DNA of 10,797 nt from Treponema sp. UBA1233. Lineage in GTDB: Bacteria > Spirochaetota > Spirochaetia > Treponematales > Treponemataceae. Each line of letters begins with the position of its first letter. Position 1 is the first letter of the stretch. Below the pieces are notes generated by a model. It was not told where the DNA came from. It searched no databases and saw only the letters and a program-made list of their open reading frames with translations. The position numbers and the translations under genes are program-made. This document shows, one piece after another, positions 1 through 6,725 of this stretch. The stretch is from positions 27,367 through 38,163 of the forward strand of contig DBWR01000038.1 in the NCBI GenBank assembly GCA_002309305.1. Direction: 5' to 3'.

Positions 1-1229
1 TTTCACAGCAGATTGCAAACAAGGATTATAAGTCCGTATCCGACGCAAGATATGCCACTCGTGAATTCGCTTCAAGCAACAGGATTGACCAGGTTGACCT
101 TGTGGACCTCTGCAAGAAGATTGGAACTACTCAGAGCAATGCACTGGCAAAGGCAATTCAGGGGGCAGTAAAATACAACAAGACTTCTTCCAACATGACC
201 AATGCCTATGGTGTTTCTATCTACTTCCCGTACCAGAGGGCCTCTTACGTTGATACAATGTGCGAAACCTACGAGGACATCGGAATGGACGACGACTATG
301 CCAAGGCAATCAGGCAGTTTGCAAATCTTGAGGTTAGCGGTCAGGTTGCATCCGGTGGTTCAAGTGCGGCTTCTGGCTCCCTCTTTGGTTCTCTGCTTGG
401 ATCTTTGGGAAGCTCTTCTTCATCATCTTCATCTTTGGGTGATGCAGACATGATTGGCAACCTTTTGGGTTCATTCCTTGGCGGCGGTTCAGGAATGTCA
501 GGTCTTATCGACGGCCTTACTGGACGCAATATTGACTTCATGGGCGACAGGGCACTTTCCGTTGACGAAACTGCAAACTACATCGCAATGAATCACTTTG
601 ATCCTGCCAACCTAAGCTGGAAGGAAGCTCTGGACGGTACTGCGGTTCTGGACATGCCTGATTCACAGTGGGCATACATCCACAGCTGCGACCTGAACAT
701 GTTCTACGACGACGGCGAAGGATACGTGGATCTTGGTTTGGACAACATCTACGACTGGACAAGCGACGGCAAGCTTATTGCCTCAAACGACAGGACATGG
801 CTTGCAATCAACGGTCAGCCGGTTGCCTACTACCACATGGACACCGAGGACGACGGAACCAACTATACGATTACCGGTCGTGTTCCAGCCTACCTGAATA
901 AAACCCTTGTAAACCTGATTCTGGTATTTGACAACGCTCATCCATACGGATACATTGCCGGTGCAAGAACTGACTACAAGGAAAGCGAAACCCTTACTGT
1001 GGCAAAGAACCTCATCGAATTGAACGAGGGTGATGTCCTTGAGTTTGTGTGCGACTATTATTCATACGATGGAAAATATCTGGACAGCTATTATCTTGGC
1101 GAACCGATGAAAGTTTCCAAGAGCATGAAGATAAGCAATGTGGATGTTGGCGATGGTGATGTAAAAATCGCATACCGCTTTACCGACATTTACAACCAGG
1201 AATTCTGGACACCAAGCTTGACCTACTAG
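1..1229 (+). CDS. Clostripain-related (family C11) cysteine peptidase, C-terminal part
   Basis: The reading frame is open from the left edge (first whole codon at base 3) to TAG at 1227-1229, giving 408 visible residues; the start lies outside the window. The segment around 210-340 reads YGVSIYFPYQRASYVDTM followed by a helix ending QFANLEVSG, which I recognise as the end of the catalytic region in clostripain-related C11 peptidases. The catalytic His and Cys would lie upstream and cannot be seen. A Ser/Gly-rich linker with eight consecutive serines (411-434) follows. After it comes a roughly 230-residue, probably beta-rich C-terminal domain ending with YRFTDIYNQEFW, as in several Gram-positive and treponemal relatives. 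The known family cleaves after basic residues and is usually exported; that is family knowledge, not shown here. The queH start lies 7 bases downstream, so co-transcription is plausible. Confidence 0.75.
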   Translation, partial: SQQIANKDYKSVSDARYATREFASSNRIDQVDLVDLCKKIGTTQSNALAKAIQGAVKYNKTSSNMTNAYGVSIYFPYQRASYVDTMCETYEDIGMDDDYAKAIRQFANLEVSGQVASGGSSAASGSLFGSLLGSLGSSSSSSSSLGDADMIGNLLGSFLGGGSGMSGLIDGLTGRNIDFMGDRALSVDETANYIAMNHFDPANLSWKEALDGTAVLDMPDSQWAYIHSCDLNMFYDDGEGYVDLGLDNIYDWTSDGKLIASNDRTWLAINGQPVAYYHMDTEDDGTNYTITGRVPAYLNKTLVNLILVFDNAHPYGYIAGARTDYKESETLTVAKNLIELNEGDVLEFVCDYYSYDGKYLDSYYLGEPMKVSKSMKISNVDVGDGDVKIAYRFTDIYNQEFWTPSLTY

Positions 1230-1236
1230 AATTAGA

Positions 1237-1920
1237 ATGGAACAAGTCGTAAACTATCAGAAACAACTTGATTCAATTCTAAGCGAAATAAAGGAACGGG
1301 GCTCAAAGCCAAAACTGCTTTTGCATGCGTGCTGCGGGCCCTGTTCAACTTATGTAATTGAATATCTGACGGAATTTTTTGACATAACTGTTTATTTCTA
1401 CAATCCCAACATTCATCCCCGCGAGGAATACCAAAAGCGACTTGATACAATCCAGAAATTCATAAGTGAATTTCCGCCTGCCGTACAGAACAGGATTCAG
1501 TTTGTGGAAGAACACTATGACCCCGAGGAATACTTTGCCGCCACAGGAGTCCGTGAACAGCCTGAATTGCAGAGTGAGCCGGAACGCGGAATAAGGTGTG
1601 CAAGATGCTACGAGTTCAGGATGAAAAAGGCCTGGGAGTATGCGGAGGAAAACGGATTTGAATGGTTTACGACCACGATATCCATAAGCCCCTGCAAGGA
1701 TGCGAAAAAAGTAAACGAAATAGGTCTAGCCTTAAAGAGCGACAGGGGCCTGAAGTATCTTGTAGCCGACTTCAAGAAAAAAAACGGATTCAAGAGGAGC
1801 CTGGAACTGTGCAGGGAATTCAACTTGTACCGGCAGAACTATTGCGGCTGTATTTATTCAAAACAAAATATGCCTGACTGTGAGGGAAAATCTTCTCATC
1901 AGTGTGTGTTTGCATTATAA
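1237..1920 (+). CDS. queH: Epoxyqueuosine reductase QueH
   Basis: This 227-residue cytoplasmic protein belongs to the DUF208/QueH family. These enzymes reduce epoxyqueuosine to queuosine at the wobble base of GUN-decoding tRNAs and replace the unrelated cobalamin enzyme QueG. The signature HACCGPC is at residues 30-36, with the adjacent Cys32-Cys33 typical of the family. A CARC motif follows near residue 121 and CGC near 204; in QueH such cysteines bind an iron-sulfur cluster and an additional iron. Other family hallmarks are YNPNIHPREEY and TTTISISPCKDA. The chosen ATG gives the usual N-terminal NYQKQLD helix ahead of the first cysteines. There is no good Shine-Dalgarno sequence and the gap to the upstream stop is 7 bases, so translation may be coupled to the peptidase gene. 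The identification is firm. I see no other queuosine gene in the window. Confidence 0.93.
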   Translation: MEQVVNYQKQLDSILSEIKERGSKPKLLLHACCGPCSTYVIEYLTEFFDITVYFYNPNIHPREEYQKRLDTIQKFISEFPPAVQNRIQFVEEHYDPEEYFAATGVREQPELQSEPERGIRCARCYEFRMKKAWEYAEENGFEWFTTTISISPCKDAKKVNEIGLALKSDRGLKYLVADFKKKNGFKRSLELCREFNLYRQNYCGCIYSKQNMPDCEGKSSHQCVFAL

Positions 1921-1928
1921 TTTTTTAT

Positions 1929-1933
1929 AGGAG
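1929..1933 (+). promoter_or_regulatory. Shine-Dalgarno deciding the thioesterase start
   Basis: AGGAG with 7 bases to the ATG at 1941. It favours this start over an in-frame upstream ATG at 1902 that lies inside queH. Confidence 0.7.
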
Positions 1934-1940
1934 TGAGGAA

Positions 1941-2339
1941 ATGGGTGCCTTTAATTCAATTGAAGAAGCAAGGGAATATTTTTACGGAGACAAATTTGCA
2001 ACTGGAAACGGAGTGCGTCTGGATGAACTCACTGATGAATACAGCCTGTGCTCCATGGAGATTACCGACAAGCACAAGAATGCCATGGGTGGTGTGATGG
2101 GCGGTGCAATGTTTTTGATTGCGGACTTTGCCTTTGCCACTCTTTCCAATAACCTGCACAAGTCAACCGTGGCACAGCAGGTCAGCGTCAATTTCCTTAG
2201 CTCACCAAAAGGCAACAAGCTGATTGCACGTGCTACATGCAAAAAGAACGGCCGCTCCTCGATGATCATCAATGTTGATGTAACTGATGACACCGGGTGC
2301 GACATCGTTCAATTTGTAGGAACCGGATTCAAACTCTAG
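1941..2339 (+). CDS. PaaI-family hotdog-fold thioesterase
   Basis: The protein has 132 residues, the normal length for a single hotdog-fold acyl-CoA thioesterase of the PaaI/YbgC-like type. The key stretch is N48-A-M-G-G-V-M-G-G-A followed by D62-F-A-F-A, matching the family pattern of an Asn/His and glycines in front of the hotdog helix and the conserved Asp in that helix. VNFLSSP near residue 83 is the usual central strand. The expected reaction is hydrolysis of an acyl- or aryl-CoA thioester in the cytoplasm; the substrate cannot be told from sequence. I chose the ATG at 1941 because AGGAG lies 7 bases upstream. An in-frame ATG at 1902 would overlap queH and add a hydrophobic, non-family N-terminus. 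The gap to queH is 20 bases, so they probably share a transcript. The stop overlaps the stop of the convergent gene. Confidence 0.88.
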   Translation: MGAFNSIEEAREYFYGDKFATGNGVRLDELTDEYSLCSMEITDKHKNAMGGVMGGAMFLIADFAFATLSNNLHKSTVAQQVSVNFLSSPKGNKLIARATCKKNGRSSMIINVDVTDDTGCDIVQFVGTGFKL

Positions 2340-5329
2340 AACTTGATTTCTCCAACAGTAAAGCTGCCTTTGATTGTATCAAGCTGGAGTGTAAGCACTT
2401 CCTTCTTCTGATATGGTGTTCCAAAGTTGGTGTAGACTTCGGCCTGAACAACCACCGGCTGCAGAATCTTCTGTGAATGTGTGCCGTAATAGTTTGCCTC
2501 TATCTTGTATTTCCCCTTTACCGCCTGCTTGATGCAGAATTCCTCTGGTCCATATCCTTGGGTAAAATCTCGTGAAATACGTCCGCCGTTCTGTGTGAGC
2601 TTGTTTCCGTAGAAGCATTTTTCTCCGTCGGGGTCAGTTACCCACAGGTCAATGTCGCAGTCGTCTGTGTTCCATGTAAGGACTACGCGGATGTCTACCG
2701 GGAAGTTCTGGAGGAGGCGCCTGTCGATTCTTGAAGTGTCGATGTATTTTTCTGCGGCGATGATGGCGTTCATGTCGTTAAGGGCAATCTGCTGGATTTC
2801 GTCAAAGCGGTTGTCCCATTTCTTTGTTGCAAGATCGTAGAGTGTGTCCACGGCCTTTTGTGCGTATCCCGCATGATAGTATGCCAGTGCAAGGTCACGG
2901 TAGAACTGTGGAATCTCGGAGCGGATGACTGTAAGCTTTTCAAATACAGTAACTGCCTGTTCAAAGCATTCCCATTCAACAAGCTTGTTTCCAAGTGCAC
3001 GGAGAACGTCTGAGTTTTCAAGATTCAATTCTGCAAGGTTGGAAAGGATGCGGATTGCCTCGTCCTTGAGTTTTTCCTGCATGAAGTAGTCTGCAACATC
3101 CATGTAGAAGCTTGGAGATGTCTCGTAGTCTGACTTGAGCTCAAGATACTTTGAGTACATGTATTCCCTTGGCGTGCGCTTTAATGTTGAAATGTAGCCT
3201 GCCTTTGGATTCCATGCCTGGATTGTGATTGTGGAACCGCCTTTGGAACCGTATGAGTCCGAAACTCCCTTTGCCATGTCGGTTGCATCACGAAGGGCAG
3301 AGTTGGTTGTGCCGACTGGTTCTGATGCCCTTGCAGAAGCCGTACGAGGAGCGCTTACACTTTCCATTGCCATCATTGGGGCTTCCATTTCCATTGAGTC
3401 CATGTACATTGTTCCGCTTGATTCACTCCTTAATGCGCCTGATGAACCCTTTCCCTTTGAGTTTTTCTTTGTCTTGAAGTCCTGGGGCTTTTTGTTCCAC
3501 CAGTTTTTGAATTCTTCAAATTTGGAGAACACGACGCTGGGGATTCCCTGTGGCTCGGAGGTTTTTGTGCGGTTGTTTGAGACAAGGCGGTTGTATTCTG
3601 CACGCAGGTCTTCCGGAGGTTCAATTCCGTATTTTACGTAGTCGCTGGCATTGTCCAGAACAAGAAGGGAAGTGTCCTTTGTTACCACTGTAAATTTCTT
3701 TGCAAGGTCAATGATCTGGCTTCTGTTTGCCTCGTAGTTTTTGTTCAGCTCTTCAATTTTCTTCTGAGCCCAGAGACGTGCGATGTTTTGCGGACCGCTT
3801 GAATTGGATGAACCGATCAGAGATACGTTGAATCTCTTTACCTCGGTGATTGTGTTTCCATAGCCGAAAGAAAGGGCAACTGGAGATGATTTTCCACGCA
3901 GGATTCCGGCAACAGAGAAATCTCCGTCAACAACTGCACCCACAGCGGGAAGAAGGTCTGAGACGGCATTAGTGTCGTAGTCGGCGCGAATCAAATGCAG
4001 GTATTCCTTTGTAAGGAGCTCAAGGCCCTGGTCAGCTGTGATGGAACTCAGGTCAACATACATTCCACCGTTTTCCTGTGCCAGAGACTTGAGGTATGAG
4101 TGGTCTGCTGATGCGGAAGAGTTCACCGTATAGATGACGCTTTTTGAGCCCAGATAGCGGAATGGATTATTACTGGTGGAAAGGTTCTTCCAGTTTGAGA
4201 TACCGTCGGTAAAAATCAAAACCTCGTCGGAGCTTGAGCTCAGGTTCTGGATGAAGTCAAGGCTTGTTCCACCGTCGTATTTCTGCTGCTTGAGGAATGA
4301 TTCAATTTCGTCGATTGCACCGTAGTACATCCAGTTGGAGTTGAATGTCTTTGCCTCGTGCAATGTGTTGCTGAACGGAATGACTGTTACGGAAGGGTTG
4401 TTCAGCTTGTAGAGGTACTGGCGCAAGAGTTCCATTTCGGACTTGAAGTTGCGGTTTTTCATTGAGGAAGAAACGTCGTAGTAGACCGTAAGGCTTCTTG
4501 GCAGTGTCTTCTGGCGTGAGGCGGCCCTCATGTTGGTGTAGAAATAGAAGTATGTGTCGCGGCCAATGTCCTGCATGAATACATTGTTCAGACCGTCGTC
4601 TTCCGGAAGTGTTATGCTGATTGGCTGGTCAAAGCTAAAGTTCTTGCGTTCAAAGCTTGCGTTGTAGCCTGTGTTCTGGCTGTCAAAGTTGAATGAGCCG
4701 AATCCAGAGTTTGACTGAATCTTTGGTTCGTTATTGAGCTTGTATACGGAGATCTGGAACTTGAATGAATCAAGTACTTCATCTGTGAGCGGCTGGAGAA
4801 CATAAGTGCGGTTTGTTCCGGAAAGTGGCAGCACTTCTTCGTAGGTGATCTGAACGTGGCGGCTTCCTCTTGCGGGGAGCGGATATACGCGGGTTTTAAA
4901 GTTGTTTCCTGCGGTAAGCTCAACAAGTCCCGGGTCTACGTTTTTCCTTACAACATCCTCAAAGACAGTACGGGCTTTTTCCTTTTCTACGGCAACACCC
5001 TGCCTCATCCTGCCGTTGATGTCCAATGCATAGCCCACAACATTCTGTCCCTGTCCAAGCGGGAATTCAAATTCACCCTCAAGAATCTTGGAAGAGCTGT
5101 TGGTAAAAACCATGTCGTAAGTGGTTGTGGCGATATTGCCTGCAACTTCTACCTTTACGCTCAAATCTGAAAGCTTGATTGAATCCTTTGGGGCATCCGG
5201 AACCGTCATTATGATGCGGGGGGGTACGGGACGCACCGGAGGAATGACAATTGGCGGAGTAATCCTGTTCTGTGCAAAAGCACAAACCGCCGTCAAAATC
5301 AAAATAAAAGAAGAAAAAAGTCTTTTCAT
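2336..5329 (-). CDS. Exported VIT/VWA-domain protein with helical repeats and DUF2135-like C-terminus
   Basis: This 997-residue protein has a signal peptide (residues 1-19, probable cleavage AFA|Q) and no lipobox cysteine in the right context. Then come a proline-rich stretch (24-38), a VIT (inter-alpha-trypsin inhibitor N-terminal-like) domain at about 45-185, and a VWA domain at about 277-450. The metal site (MIDAS) is intact: DVSSS at 285-289, Thr355 in GGTS and Asp375 in FTDG. The segment FTVVTKDTSLLVLDN (546-560) is common to VIT/VWA proteins. A charged, Ser- and Met-rich linker (about 615-690) leads to TPR-like helices (about 720-835). A C-terminal beta domain (876-985) with TWNTDDCDIDLWVTDPDGE resembles DUF2135. 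A role in periplasmic or surface protein binding is inferred; no substrate is known. The start is supported by AGGAG 6 bases upstream. GH43 is the upstream neighbour, 161 bases away on the same strand. Confidence 0.88.
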   Translation of the reverse strand: MKRLFSSFILILTAVCAFAQNRITPPIVIPPVRPVPPRIIMTVPDAPKDSIKLSDLSVKVEVAGNIATTTYDMVFTNSSSKILEGEFEFPLGQGQNVVGYALDINGRMRQGVAVEKEKARTVFEDVVRKNVDPGLVELTAGNNFKTRVYPLPARGSRHVQITYEEVLPLSGTNRTYVLQPLTDEVLDSFKFQISVYKLNNEPKIQSNSGFGSFNFDSQNTGYNASFERKNFSFDQPISITLPEDDGLNNVFMQDIGRDTYFYFYTNMRAASRQKTLPRSLTVYYDVSSSMKNRNFKSEMELLRQYLYKLNNPSVTVIPFSNTLHEAKTFNSNWMYYGAIDEIESFLKQQKYDGGTSLDFIQNLSSSSDEVLIFTDGISNWKNLSTSNNPFRYLGSKSVIYTVNSSASADHSYLKSLAQENGGMYVDLSSITADQGLELLTKEYLHLIRADYDTNAVSDLLPAVGAVVDGDFSVAGILRGKSSPVALSFGYGNTITEVKRFNVSLIGSSNSSGPQNIARLWAQKKIEELNKNYEANRSQIIDLAKKFTVVTKDTSLLVLDNASDYVKYGIEPPEDLRAEYNRLVSNNRTKTSEPQGIPSVVFSKFEEFKNWWNKKPQDFKTKKNSKGKGSSGALRSESSGTMYMDSMEMEAPMMAMESVSAPRTASARASEPVGTTNSALRDATDMAKGVSDSYGSKGGSTITIQAWNPKAGYISTLKRTPREYMYSKYLELKSDYETSPSFYMDVADYFMQEKLKDEAIRILSNLAELNLENSDVLRALGNKLVEWECFEQAVTVFEKLTVIRSEIPQFYRDLALAYYHAGYAQKAVDTLYDLATKKWDNRFDEIQQIALNDMNAIIAAEKYIDTSRIDRRLLQNFPVDIRVVLTWNTDDCDIDLWVTDPDGEKCFYGNKLTQNGGRISRDFTQGYGPEEFCIKQAVKGKYKIEANYYGTHSQKILQPVVVQAEVYTNFGTPYQKKEVLTLQLDTIKGSFTVGEIKF

Positions 5330-5415
5330 CGCCTTCTCCTATAAAAAAAGGTTACGATACTCAAAATTTATCGTTACATTAGTAAAACAGTTTATAGGAA
5401 AAAGGGTAACAGGAA

Positions 5416-5486
5416 CTGTCATACCGGACTTGATCCGGCATCTTGGGTATGAAACGGTGGGATTCCGGGTCGGAGCCCGGAATGAC
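5416..5486. repeat. Interspersed REP-like repeat, complete copy with two hairpins
   Basis: The element has two perfect inverted repeats. The first is CCGGA/TCCGG (5424-5428 and 5434-5438, loop of 5). The second is ATTCCGGG/CCCGGAAT (5462-5469 and 5476-5483, loop of 6). Its ends carry a short inverted repeat, GTCAT at 5418-5422 and ATGAC at 5482-5486. A second copy lies at 6552-6610. The right edge is 4 bases from the stop codon of the GH43 gene, so on the minus strand the 8-bp hairpin immediately follows that gene. It could act as a transcript 3' end or stability element, but no T-run follows it. The composition is much GC-richer than the flanking spacer. I see no coding capacity. Confidence 0.75.
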
Positions 5487-5490
5487 GTAT

Positions 5491-6462
5491 TTAGCGCTCC
5501 ATGCCGTCCATGGTGATGATTCCGCCGTTTGCATCGAACTTGAGCTCGCGGAATTTTACGTTGCGCTTCTGGTTTACACCGTCTGAACGTTCACAGTCGT
5601 GGTAGAAGAGGTACCATTTGCCGTGATATTCAAGGATTGAGTGGTGGGTTGTCCATCCCAGAACCGGGGTCAGGATTTTGCCGCCGTAGGTGTAGGGGCC
5701 GTATACGTTCTTAGATGTTGAATAGCACAAGAAGTGTGTTGTTCCCGTTGAATATGTAAAGTAGTATGTGTCTCCCTTCTTGAACAGCCATGGGTCTTCA
5801 AAATAGCGGCGCTCTTCATCTCCACCGGTAAGAGGATTGCCGTTTTCGTCCACAATCACCAAATCGCGGACTTCTTCTGCAAGCTCGGTCATGTTGTCCT
5901 TCATCAGGGCGATTTTTGGCGTACAGGCCGGTTCTGATCCGCGGGGTTCCTTGTTGTCCTTGCTCCACACGTTACCGCGGTACTGGTCAAGCTGGCCACC
6001 CCAGATTCCACCGAAAGTCAGGTAATATTTGTTGTCGCTGTCCTGGAAAAGGCATGGGTCGATTGAATATGTTCCCTGAATGTAGTTTGGTTCCGGAACA
6101 AATGGTCCCTCAGGCTTGTTTCCAATGGCAACACCCACCCTGAACATTCCGTTTTTGTCGCGGGCCGGGAAAACAAAGTAGTATTTGCCGTCTTTTTCCG
6201 CACAGTCGGGGGCCCACAGCTGCTTGCTTGCCCATTTTACGTCCTCAAGCTTGAGCACGCATCCACAGTCACGCGGAAGGGTGTTTTCGTCAGCCATTTC
6301 GTAAACATGATAGTCCTTCATGTCGTACTGGTCGCCGTTGTCGTTGCTTTCTACATCGATGTCTTCGTCATGTGACGGGTAAATATAAATCTTGTCGTTG
6401 AATACGTGAGCAGATGGGTCTGCAGTATACAAATCCATAACAAGCGGTCTCTTTTGAATCAT
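5491..6462 (-). CDS. Glycoside hydrolase family 43 (beta-xylosidase / alpha-L-arabinofuranosidase type)
   Basis: This 323-residue protein spans essentially one five-bladed GH43 beta-propeller. No signal peptide is present, so it should act in the cytoplasm on imported oligosaccharides. The three catalytic acids are visible: Asp15 in YTADPSAHVF (general base), Asp135 in YSIDPCLF (pKa modulator) and Glu222 in RYFEDPWLF (general acid). Blade signatures such as WAPDCAEKDGKYYFVFP and HHSILEYHGKWYLFYHD also fit. The family removes xylose or arabinose units from hemicellulose-derived chains with inversion; the exact specificity cannot be read from the sequence. I chose the ATG at 6462 because GGAGG lies 5 bases upstream; an in-frame TTG at 6474 would place that site inside the gene. 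No transporter or other sugar gene is adjacent, and the gene is bracketed by two copies of a repeat. Confidence 0.9.
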   Translation of the reverse strand: MIQKRPLVMDLYTADPSAHVFNDKIYIYPSHDEDIDVESNDNGDQYDMKDYHVYEMADENTLPRDCGCVLKLEDVKWASKQLWAPDCAEKDGKYYFVFPARDKNGMFRVGVAIGNKPEGPFVPEPNYIQGTYSIDPCLFQDSDNKYYLTFGGIWGGQLDQYRGNVWSKDNKEPRGSEPACTPKIALMKDNMTELAEEVRDLVIVDENGNPLTGGDEERRYFEDPWLFKKGDTYYFTYSTGTTHFLCYSTSKNVYGPYTYGGKILTPVLGWTTHHSILEYHGKWYLFYHDCERSDGVNQKRNVKFRELKFDANGGIITMDGMER

Positions 6463-6467
6463 AATAT

Positions 6468-6472
6468 CCTCC
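6468..6472 (-). promoter_or_regulatory. Shine-Dalgarno deciding the GH43 start
   Basis: GGAGG on the minus strand, followed by ATATT and the ATG at 6462. It fixes the start at this ATG rather than the in-frame TTG at 6474. Confidence 0.75.
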
Positions 6473-6481
6473 AATACAAAA

Positions 6482-6490
6482 ACTATAGCA
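6482..6490 (-). promoter_or_regulatory. Possible extended -10 promoter of GH43
   Basis: Read on the minus strand this is TGC-TATAGT, an extended -10 box. Transcription would begin around 6475, giving a leader of about 13 bases that still contains the GGAGG. No good -35 box is found 16-18 bases upstream, so the call depends on the extended -10 alone. Confidence 0.35.
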
Positions 6491-6533
6491 CATGGATTTG
6501 TTTTGTTCTAGACCTGAATAATGGGGTGTGAAT

Positions 6534-6544
6534 TGTCATGCCGG
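6534..6544. repeat. Extra partial end of the interspersed repeat
   Basis: TGTCATGCCGG occurs here and again at 6553-6563, where it begins the second copy. This looks like a leftover left end from an earlier insertion or a local duplication next to that copy. Confidence 0.5.
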
Positions 6545-6551
6545 CCTGCCA

Positions 6552-6610
6552 CTGTCATGCCGGACTTGATCCGGCATCCTGGGTATGGAACAATAGATTT
6601 CGGGTCGGAC
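6552..6610. repeat. Second, decayed copy of the interspersed repeat
   Basis: The first 40 bases match the copy at 5416-5455 with three differences by eye, including the intact CCGGA/TCCGG hairpin (6560-6564 and 6570-6574). The right half keeps only a TCGGGTCGGA-like core; the closing CCCGGAAT arm and terminal ATGAC are missing, so the second hairpin cannot form. It lies in the spacer upstream of GH43 (minus) and of the lipoprotein cluster (plus). Confidence 0.7.
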
Positions 6611-6638
6611 AGTTTGATAATATTTTTTTTCAAAATAC

Positions 6639-6667
6639 TTGAAAATCCACCAACTTTGCATTAAATT
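6639..6667 (+). promoter_or_regulatory. Putative promoter of the FGE-domain lipoprotein gene
   Basis: TTGAAA (6639-6644), 17 bases, then TAAATT (6662-6667), the -10 box lying within TTGCATTAAA. The same arrangement occurs upstream of the next gene (7650-7678) with identical spacing and nearly identical distance to the ATG (80 against 81 bases from the first T of the -35), which strengthens the call. Each -10 box matches the consensus at only four of six positions. Confidence 0.5.
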
Positions 6668-6697
6668 TTTAGATAATAAATGTTGTTCGATAATTCA

Positions 6698-6725
6698 ACA
6701 AAAAGTGTGAGGTAAAATATGAAAA
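6698..6725 (+). repeat. Duplicated leader block, copy 1
   Basis: These 28 bases are identical to 7710-7737. They cover the end of the leader, the GAGGT ribosome-binding site, the ATG and the first codon of the FGE-domain lipoprotein. The similarity extends upstream, more loosely, to about 6637. Confidence 0.85.

Noticed and set aside
1902..1940. Upstream ATG for the thioesterase
   Set aside because: It lies within queH, and the added residues are hydrophobic and unlike the family; AGGAG is spaced for the ATG at 1941.
3225..3641. Long plus-strand open frame opposite the VIT/VWA gene
   Set aside because: It is antisense to a clearly coding region with recognisable domains, and its protein shows no family features.
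5416..5486. The repeat as a CRISPR or insertion sequence
   Set aside because: There are only two dispersed copies, no regular spacers and no open reading frame inside, so a REP-like or MITE-like repeat fits better.
5121..5516. Plus-strand open frame crossing the VIT/VWA start and the repeat
   Set aside because: It is made of antisense signal-peptide sequence and repeat DNA, with no ribosome-binding site or protein features.
6463..6474. TTG start giving four more residues to GH43
   Set aside because: It would contain the GGAGG ribosome-binding site that is perfectly spaced for the ATG at 6462.
6623..6630. Run of eight T as a terminator
   Set aside because: No GC-rich stem ends directly before it; the nearby repeat copy has lost its second hairpin arm.
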